Source of the DNA: an uncultured Pseudanabaenaceae cyanobacterium
GTDB taxonomy: Bacteria; Cyanobacteriota; Cyanobacteriia; PCC-9006; JAAUQQ01
Length of the DNA: 64,000 nt
Direction: 5' to 3'
NCBI GenBank assembly: GCA_938017515.1
Contig: CALIJJ010000065.1
Coordinates: 1 to 64,000, forward strand
A program made the translations under genes and the position numbers. Shown here piece after piece: positions 57,944-64,000 of the stretch (positions are counted from its first letter, which is position 1; every line of letters starts with the position of its first letter). The notes under the pieces were generated by a model. The model searched no databases. It was not told where the DNA came from and was given only the letters and a program-made list of their open reading frames with translations.

Positions 57944-58558
57944 ATGGCCACCGTTTCCCCCCAGTCTCCCCTTCGGAGCAGTATCAAGTTCCTCCAAACC
58001 CCGACTCAGCATGCGTGGATCGAACAAGCGCTAGCAAACTTAGATGAGGTATTGCTGGACCATTCCCACTGTGAGCGCAAAGCGGCAGGGGTCGCGCTTA
58101 ATCTCATGTTTCGCTATCCATCCAACGAACCACTGATCGATGCACTGACCGCGATCGCCAAGGAAGAACTAGAGCACTTCGAGCAGGTCAACCAGATTTT
58201 GCGCGAACGCGGCGTTGCCCTGCGTCCCCTGGCAGCCTCACCCTACGGCGCTGGCCTTAAGGCACAAGTTCGGCGGCAAGAGCCTGAGCGCTATCTAGAT
58301 TCTTTACTCGTGGCCGCACTGATCGAAGCCCGTAGCCACGAACGACTAGGGCTCTTAGCGGACCATTGTCCCGACGAAAAACTATCCCGATTTTACCGAG
58401 CGCTGATGGCATCGGAAGCAAGGCATTATGGGGCCTATTGGGTGCTCGCAACTGAGAGCTACGATCGCGAAACCGTTAACCAACGCCTAGAAGAACTGGC
58501 TGCAGTCGAAAGCGACCTACTGGCAGAGCTATACCCAGCACCTCGTATCCACAGCTAG
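57944..58558 (+). CDS. miaE: tRNA-(ms2io6A37) hydroxylase MiaE-like
   Basis: WIEQALANLDEVLLDHSHCERKAAGVALNLMFRYP...AKEELEHFEQVNQIL...ASEARHYGAYWVLA: di-iron EExH-type motifs. Confidence 0.88.
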   Translation: MATVSPQSPLRSSIKFLQTPTQHAWIEQALANLDEVLLDHSHCERKAAGVALNLMFRYPSNEPLIDALTAIAKEELEHFEQVNQILRERGVALRPLAASPYGAGLKAQVRRQEPERYLDSLLVAALIEARSHERLGLLADHCPDEKLSRFYRALMASEARHYGAYWVLATESYDRETVNQRLEELAAVESDLLAELYPAPRIHS

Positions 58559-58624
58559 TGCGTATTCATGCCAGGTCGCCATCCCTAGGCCATCATCGCG
58601 AGGCCGTCCCCTTGACCCTCATCC

Positions 58625-59758
58625 CTAGGTCGCCATGGCCGACAACACCTGATGAATCGTCTCCCGAGGAACATCATCGGTAATCAGGACCGAGCCGATC
58701 GCCTGGGGCAAAATGAACCGAACTTTCCCTGCTTTCACTTTCTTGTCACTTTGCAACGCTGCAATAATGTCATCCAGGTCTAAGCCTGCTGGGAGCTGCG
58801 TGGGTAGGCCGGTCTTTTGAATCAACGCCAGCTGACGAGCATTGGACTCTGCATCCCACAGCCCCAGGGCAACGGCAATGCCCCCGGCTGCCACCATGCC
58901 AATGCCCACGGCTTCGCCGTGATTAACCACGCTATAGCCTGTCAGACTTTCCACCGCGTGACCAATGGTGTGGCCGTAGTTGAGGATAGCCCGCAGCCCA
59001 GACTCCTTTTCGTCTTTGCTCACGACCTCTGCCTTGGCTCGGCAGGAGTGGTTCAAAATGGCCGAGAGCAATTCTGGAGAAACACCACCGAAGCTATCAA
59101 GGCTTTCGCTATTTTCCAGGGCCTCAAATAATTCAGCGGACCAAATGATGCCGTACTTGATGACCTCCGCCATGCCAGCTCGAAACTCTCGTTCGGGCAG
59201 CGTTTTCAGCACCGTTGGATCAATCAGCACGAGCTTGGGCTGGTAGAAGGCGCCGATCAGATTTTTGCCCTTGGGATGGTTCACACCGGTCTTGCCGCCA
59301 ATGGACGCATCCACCATGGCCAGCAACGATGTGGGCACCTGAACAAAATTGATGCCCCGCAGCCAAGAGGCGGCAGAAAACCCCGTCATGTCACCCACCA
59401 CGCCACCGCCAAGGGCCACCATGGTCGAGGAACGCTCTAGCTTATGGGCAAGGGCGCTGTCGTAGACCGCTTGGATGGAGCCTAGATGCTTTTGGGACTC
59501 TCCCGCAGGAATCAAATGCGTGGCAACGTCAAATCCCGCCTGGGTGAGGGACTGCACCGCGCGATCGCCATAATGCTCAAAAATCTCTGGATTGGACACC
59601 AGCAAAACTTTCTGACCCAGCTTTAGCAAAGCACCGGCCGAACCATCGGGGGTCTGGGCCTCTCCCCTCATCCAGCGTCCAAGCTGGGGCAAACCATCAG
59701 GGGTGACCACAATGTCGTAGGACTGCTGGGGAAGTTCGACCGGGATAATCGCGTTCAT
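58625..59758 (-). CDS. aroB: 3-dehydroquinate synthase
   Basis: [62 protein letters not shown]...[13 protein letters not shown]...[13 protein letters not shown] 59758. Confidence 0.96.
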   Translation of the reverse strand: MNAIIPVELPQQSYDIVVTPDGLPQLGRWMRGEAQTPDGSAGALLKLGQKVLLVSNPEIFEHYGDRAVQSLTQAGFDVATHLIPAGESQKHLGSIQAVYDSALAHKLERSSTMVALGGGVVGDMTGFSAASWLRGINFVQVPTSLLAMVDASIGGKTGVNHPKGKNLIGAFYQPKLVLIDPTVLKTLPEREFRAGMAEVIKYGIIWSAELFEALENSESLDSFGGVSPELLSAILNHSCRAKAEVVSKDEKESGLRAILNYGHTIGHAVESLTGYSVVNHGEAVGIGMVAAGGIAVALGLWDAESNARQLALIQKTGLPTQLPAGLDLDDIIAALQSDKKVKAGKVRFILPQAIGSVLITDDVPRETIHQVLSAMAT

Positions 59759-60135
59759 GGAAAAGCTTGGCTGGAAAAGCACAACAGACTGTTTGTCCAT
59801 CCTATCGGATGCAGTTCAGGCGATAATGAGTCGTGGGATGGGAAGCAGGCTTAAATCGAGAACAGTCCATCCATCGGGCATGGCCCGAGGAAGGCACTCA
59901 GGCTCCAAAGCTCGATCGGAACGCTCGATCGGAACTCGATCAAAAACTGTTACCCGCTCCAATCAAGGGGATTTGCCATCTACGCTGAGAAGAAACTGGA
60001 AGCAACGCGGTTGAGTCAACCGCTCCAGTTGTTTGCCTAAGGCTAGCCGCCACCGCAGTGGAAGGCCATAACGGCCCATTGAGCGAGGCTCATTGAGCGC
60101 TAGGCAATGTTTGGTGACACTCGTTCAAAAATTCC

Positions 60136-62640
60136 ATGGCCTCGTCTGTCCCTCCCCATTCTGGCTCTCCGCCGATTTCATCCTCTGGCTCATCATCAGG
60201 TTCTCCAGGCTTTTCAAGGGATTTCTCCTTGGGAGCTCCAGCAATTCCATCTGGGGAATGGGTGGGCGATCGCTACCGCATTTTGCGCATCCTGGGTCAG
60301 GGCGGCTTTGGTCGCACCTACTTAGCCAAGGACAGCCAGCGGTTTGATGAAACCTGTGTCCTCAAAGAATTTGCACCACAGCTCCAGCAGATGAAGGGGT
60401 TTGACCTGGACAAGGCCCAGCAACTATTCGAGCGAGAAGCGGGCGTCCTCTATCGTTTGGACCATCCCCAAATTCCCAAATTCCGAGAGCTGCACCAGCA
60501 AAACATCAATGGCTGGCACTATCTCTTTTTGGTACAGGATTACATCGAAGGACACACCTTCTTGGAATGGTTGGTGGATTGCCAGGGACGGGGGCTCACC
60601 CTCCAGGAAGGAGAGGTGGTGCGATTACTAAGACAAATTCTGCCAGTCCTGGACTACCTCCATCGCCGGGGGGTGATCCATCGCGATATCTCACCGGATA
60701 ACCTGATCCAACGTCAGGGAGACGGTCTACCAGTGTTAATTGATTTTGGTGCGGTGAAACAGGCCGCCGCCACCGTTCTCTCAGAATTTTCAGGGTCAAA
60801 CACCGGCGGCAGAGCCGCTAGCACCACAGCCAACGCGAAGCCTTCAGAGCCCCATCCCCTTTTTCAGGGCACCCGCTTGGGCAAACTGGGCTATTCGCCG
60901 CCAGAACAGATGCAGTACGGCACTGCCTTTCCCCACAGCGACATCTACGCCCTAGGCGCCACGGCACTGACGCTGCTCAGCGGTCTGGAGCCACAAATGT
61001 TGATGGATCCCCATACGCTGGAATGGACCTGGAAAGAATCCCTACAGCTCCAGCCAGAGTTTGTGCAGTTTTTAAGCCAGATGGTGGCACTACGCCCCGC
61101 CGATCGCTATCCCTCAGCGGCGATCGCCCTACAGGCCCTCGATCGTCTGCTCCCTGCAACGGAGCCCGACATCGATCCTCAGTTTTCCACGCTATTCACC
61201 CAGCCCGGCGGCTTGGGTCGCGGAGTCTCCCAGGGGTCCTCAACGTCCCCGGACGATGCCTCCTGGGCACAAACCATTCCCCACGAAACCCAAGCGTCTA
61301 ATCCCCCCACCCCCCGTCCCCCCACTGCGACCTCACGACAAGCATCGTCAAACTCACGACAAGCAGCGTCCCCTTCTAAACCCTCAACATCCAATGCAGC
61401 AACCATCGCCATTGGCCAACCCAGACGGTCCGACTCAGCTGCATTTCAGACAACTCAGCCCACCAGCTTTATTTGGAATCCTTTAAGCCAAGGATTTTGG
61501 GGGCAAGGGTTTTGGGGAGAAGGATTTTGGAGACAAGGAAGCCAGAAGCAAGCATGGAAAGGGGAAGGCATTTCACATTCAGGGTTTTGGCCCACGTCTC
61601 TCCCAGACAAGGGCAGCCTCACCCTGCTGGGCCTAGGACTGTTGGGATTGCTAGGTGGTCTGGGACTGGGGCTCAATGGACTGTCTTTGAGTGGGCCAAT
61701 GTCCCAAGAGACGTCTGACGCCCAAACCGAACAGGCACTCCCCAAGCCCGAGCCTCCATCGCCAGAAGAGCAAGCAAGGGGCAAGCAGATTGAAAGCGCT
61801 CGCGCCGCCCTCGGAATTCCCCAGGACTTTTTCACCCAACTCATCGGTGAAGAATTTGCCCAGCGTTATCCCGCATCGGTTACCAAACCCTTAGCGTTGC
61901 TGCAACAAGACCCGCCCATCGCCGACGAAACCATACGACGAGCCGAACAACAGGGCATCGCTCAGATCTGGCTAGAACGTCTGGAATTCCTCAGTGCCAC
62001 GGGGCGATCGCGCCTAGGGGACTACGACGCAGACGACTGGCAAACCTGGCTCGGTCAAGCCAGTCAACGCAATATTGATGCCGAGGAGTTTCGCCAGCAG
62101 GTCAATGCAGAGTTCAGCGATCGCTTTACCGGCGTTGATCTCCCGGCAGCCGTACTTCAATGGGATCACGATGCAGCCACCATGCCCAATCCGGTCTCAG
62201 CCCTCACGCAAATATGGCTCGCGATTGCGGCGGAAAAGGCAGGGGCGATCGCCAAGCAAACCACTGCCCAAACCTCGACCACAGCGCCCCAAGCGACTGA
62301 TTCCACAGCCCAACGCTCAACCATTGCCATTGACGCCGCCGGTAATGGTTACCATCGCGCCACCCTCTCGTCACAGCAACGCAGTATCAGCAGCGTCTCG
62401 CTGCGCCAGGGACAGCGTCTGCGGATCACCTTAGAATCCAACAATCTAGCTGCACTAAACCTCGCGATTTATCCCCCTGGACAAACCGCCTCGGCTGGAG
62501 GCACAGCCCTCCTCGCTCCCGCCTCTCAAAACTACTGGGAAGGAATTTTGCCCCAAACGGGCTCCTACGCGGTAATTGTCACGTCCCAATCCCCAGAGCG
62601 CATCGACTACACACTCAATCTCATTGTCGAAAAAAATTGA
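60136..62640 (+). CDS. Ser/Thr protein kinase with TM segment and C-terminal PPC-like domain
   Basis: GDRYRILRILGQGGFGRTYLAKD...VLKEFAP...GVIHRDISPDNLIQ...LIDFGAVKQ; TM LTLLGLGLLGLLGGLGLGL; C-terminal GNGYHRATLSSQQRSISSVSLRQGQRLRITLES...GSYAVIVTSQSPERIDYTLNL. Confidence 0.88.
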   Translation: MASSVPPHSGSPPISSSGSSSGSPGFSRDFSLGAPAIPSGEWVGDRYRILRILGQGGFGRTYLAKDSQRFDETCVLKEFAPQLQQMKGFDLDKAQQLFEREAGVLYRLDHPQIPKFRELHQQNINGWHYLFLVQDYIEGHTFLEWLVDCQGRGLTLQEGEVVRLLRQILPVLDYLHRRGVIHRDISPDNLIQRQGDGLPVLIDFGAVKQAAATVLSEFSGSNTGGRAASTTANAKPSEPHPLFQGTRLGKLGYSPPEQMQYGTAFPHSDIYALGATALTLLSGLEPQMLMDPHTLEWTWKESLQLQPEFVQFLSQMVALRPADRYPSAAIALQALDRLLPATEPDIDPQFSTLFTQPGGLGRGVSQGSSTSPDDASWAQTIPHETQASNPPTPRPPTATSRQASSNSRQAASPSKPSTSNAATIAIGQPRRSDSAAFQTTQPTSFIWNPLSQGFWGQGFWGEGFWRQGSQKQAWKGEGISHSGFWPTSLPDKGSLTLLGLGLLGLLGGLGLGLNGLSLSGPMSQETSDAQTEQALPKPEPPSPEEQARGKQIESARAALGIPQDFFTQLIGEEFAQRYPASVTKPLALLQQDPPIADETIRRAEQQGIAQIWLERLEFLSATGRSRLGDYDADDWQTWLGQASQRNIDAEEFRQQVNAEFSDRFTGVDLPAAVLQWDHDAATMPNPVSALTQIWLAIAAEKAGAIAKQTTAQTSTTAPQATDSTAQRSTIAIDAAGNGYHRATLSSQQRSISSVSLRQGQRLRITLESNNLAALNLAIYPPGQTASAGGTALLAPASQNYWEGILPQTGSYAVIVTSQSPERIDYTLNLIVEKN

Positions 62641-62662
62641 AGGAAAACCGGTTCGTTTTCCT
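62641..62662. other. Intercistronic hairpin between the two kinase genes
   Basis: AGGAAAAC-cggttc-GTTTTCCT, perfect 8-bp stem. Confidence 0.7.
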
Positions 62663-62692
62663 GTTGATCTACAGAAGTATTGAGTCCCCCCC

Positions 62693-64000
62693 ATGACCTA
62701 CTCAGGGTTTCCATCCCATCAATTTTCCAATCCCTATGCTCCGGCAATTCCGGTGGGCAGCTTGCTGGACAATCGTTACCGCGTTTTGCAGGTGCTGGGC
62801 CAGGGCGGCTTTGGCCGCACCTACAAGGCTGCAGACACCCATCGATTTGACGAAATCTGCGTCCTCAAGGAATTTGCGCCCCAGGTCAACAGCGAGAGCG
62901 GATTGGAATTGGCTCGGGACCTCTTTCAGCGAGAGGCAGGGGTACTTTATCGACTCAACCATCCCCAAATTCCCCGGTTTCGAGAACTGCGTCAGATTGA
63001 ATCCGGCGGATTTTCCTACGTGGTCTTGATTCAGGACTTCATCGAAGGGCGGACCTATCGTGATCTGCTGAATCAACAGCGTCAAAATCACTCCAATGCA
63101 AACCGCTCTAGCCAACCGAATGCCCCCAGTCCCCACAACTCTTCAGCCCAAAGCGGTCTGAGCATCGACAGCGTTGTTTTTTTGCTAAAGCAGCTTTTAC
63201 CCGTTCTAGCCTACCTACACCAAAACGGCGTCATCCACCGCGATATCTCACCGGGCAACTTGATTCAGCGCCAAAGCGATGGACAACCCGTCTTGATTGA
63301 CTTTGGTGCTGTCAAAAAAATGGTGGCTACGGTCATTTCCCAGGTTAGCGGCTTGCCGGAGACTGCCCAGGGGCAAAGCGGGCGTCAGAAGCAGAGCGCC
63401 ATTCCCGTGGCACCGGGCACCTGCATCGGAAAACAGGGCTTTGCACCGCCGGAACAGTTCCAGTCGGGACAAGCCTTTCCCCATAGCGATCTCTACGCCC
63501 TGGGCGCAACGGCCCTGACGTTGTTGAGCGGGTCTGAACCGGGGGAGCTGATTAATCCCCACAATCTGGAATGGCAGTTTCCGCCTGCCGTGCTGGAATA
63601 TCCCGGCCTGGCAGCAATACTGCAACGCATGGTGGCACTGAGACCGAGCGATCGCTACCTCTCCGCCACCCAAGTCCTACATGACCTCGAAAATAACCCC
63701 CTCGAAAACGGCCCCACGCCCCCGAAGCCACCCTCCCAGGCCCCTTGGCAGACCGTACCCGGCCCCGAGCTTGCGCAGGCCCATCCCCTTCCGCCTCACT
63801 CCCAACCCTCTCCAACCAGAGAAGCAAGCCAAGCCATGGCCTCTCCTGCCAGGGCCGGTGGTTCAACAGCAGCTCACCGGTCTCCAGATCTCGGAAGCAG
63901 CCTCAAGCCCCCGGCCAAGCTCCCCAACCCCAACCACGAACAGCAGCAACGTCCCACCCCCTCTCCCAAACCGTCTCCAGACAAACCTGGAGCGAGCTGG
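62693..64000 (+). CDS. Ser/Thr protein kinase, partial, runs off the right edge; paralogue of the preceding gene
   Basis: Not in ORF track (no stop in window). MTYSGFPSHQFSNPYAPAIPVGSLLDNRYRVLQVLGQGGFGRTYKAADTHRFDEICVLKEFAPQ...GVIHRDISPGNLIQRQSDGQPVLIDFGAVKK. Confidence 0.9.
   Translation, partial: MTYSGFPSHQFSNPYAPAIPVGSLLDNRYRVLQVLGQGGFGRTYKAADTHRFDEICVLKEFAPQVNSESGLELARDLFQREAGVLYRLNHPQIPRFRELRQIESGGFSYVVLIQDFIEGRTYRDLLNQQRQNHSNANRSSQPNAPSPHNSSAQSGLSIDSVVFLLKQLLPVLAYLHQNGVIHRDISPGNLIQRQSDGQPVLIDFGAVKKMVATVISQVSGLPETAQGQSGRQKQSAIPVAPGTCIGKQGFAPPEQFQSGQAFPHSDLYALGATALTLLSGSEPGELINPHNLEWQFPPAVLEYPGLAAILQRMVALRPSDRYLSATQVLHDLENNPLENGPTPPKPPSQAPWQTVPGPELAQAHPLPPHSQPSPTREASQAMASPARAGGSTAAHRSPDLGSSLKPPAKLPNPNHEQQQRPTPSPKPSPDKPGASW

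Overview
This 64-kb window is a cyanobacterial chromosome segment. The taxonomic markers are psbB/psbT/psbM, desA/desC-type desaturases, a panC-cmk fusion, ntcB, PatA-type response regulators and frequent HIP1 octamers (GCGATCGC). It is almost entirely housekeeping, metabolic and regulatory DNA; I saw no CRISPR array, prophage or intact IS element. Recognisable blocks: (i) acyl-lipid desaturases; (ii) tenA-ktrB-ktrA; (iii) a nitrate-assimilation neighbourhood (nirA with a fused C-terminal ferredoxin, a HEAT-repeat protein, a PatA-like regulator, ntcB, a TrpD2-like gene, mobA); (iv) psbM / [2Fe-2S] ferredoxin / psbB / psbT; (v) nrdR, rps1, metK; (vi) a biotin operon bioF-orf-(BioG/BioK-type esterase)-bioC-bioD; (vii) tRNA-Arg, tRNA-Thr and tRNA-Tyr; (viii) aroQ, miaE, aroB and several Ser/Thr kinases. 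psbM, psbT and the last kinase (cut by the window end) are absent from the supplied ORF track and were read directly from the sequence. The strongest non-obvious signals are: an exact GTAN8TAC-N22-TAN3T NtcA-type promoter overlapping the predicted nirA start, which moves the start codon to about 24057; a LysR-type TGC-N7-GCA box upstream of it; the biotin operon with a non-canonical esterase and an unknown membrane protein; and many short (about 12-18 bp) tandem duplications, several lying across stop codons. I did not find a clearly new multi-gene system. The best undescribed candidates are single genes or cis-elements. All product calls come from reading the protein sequences, with no database search.
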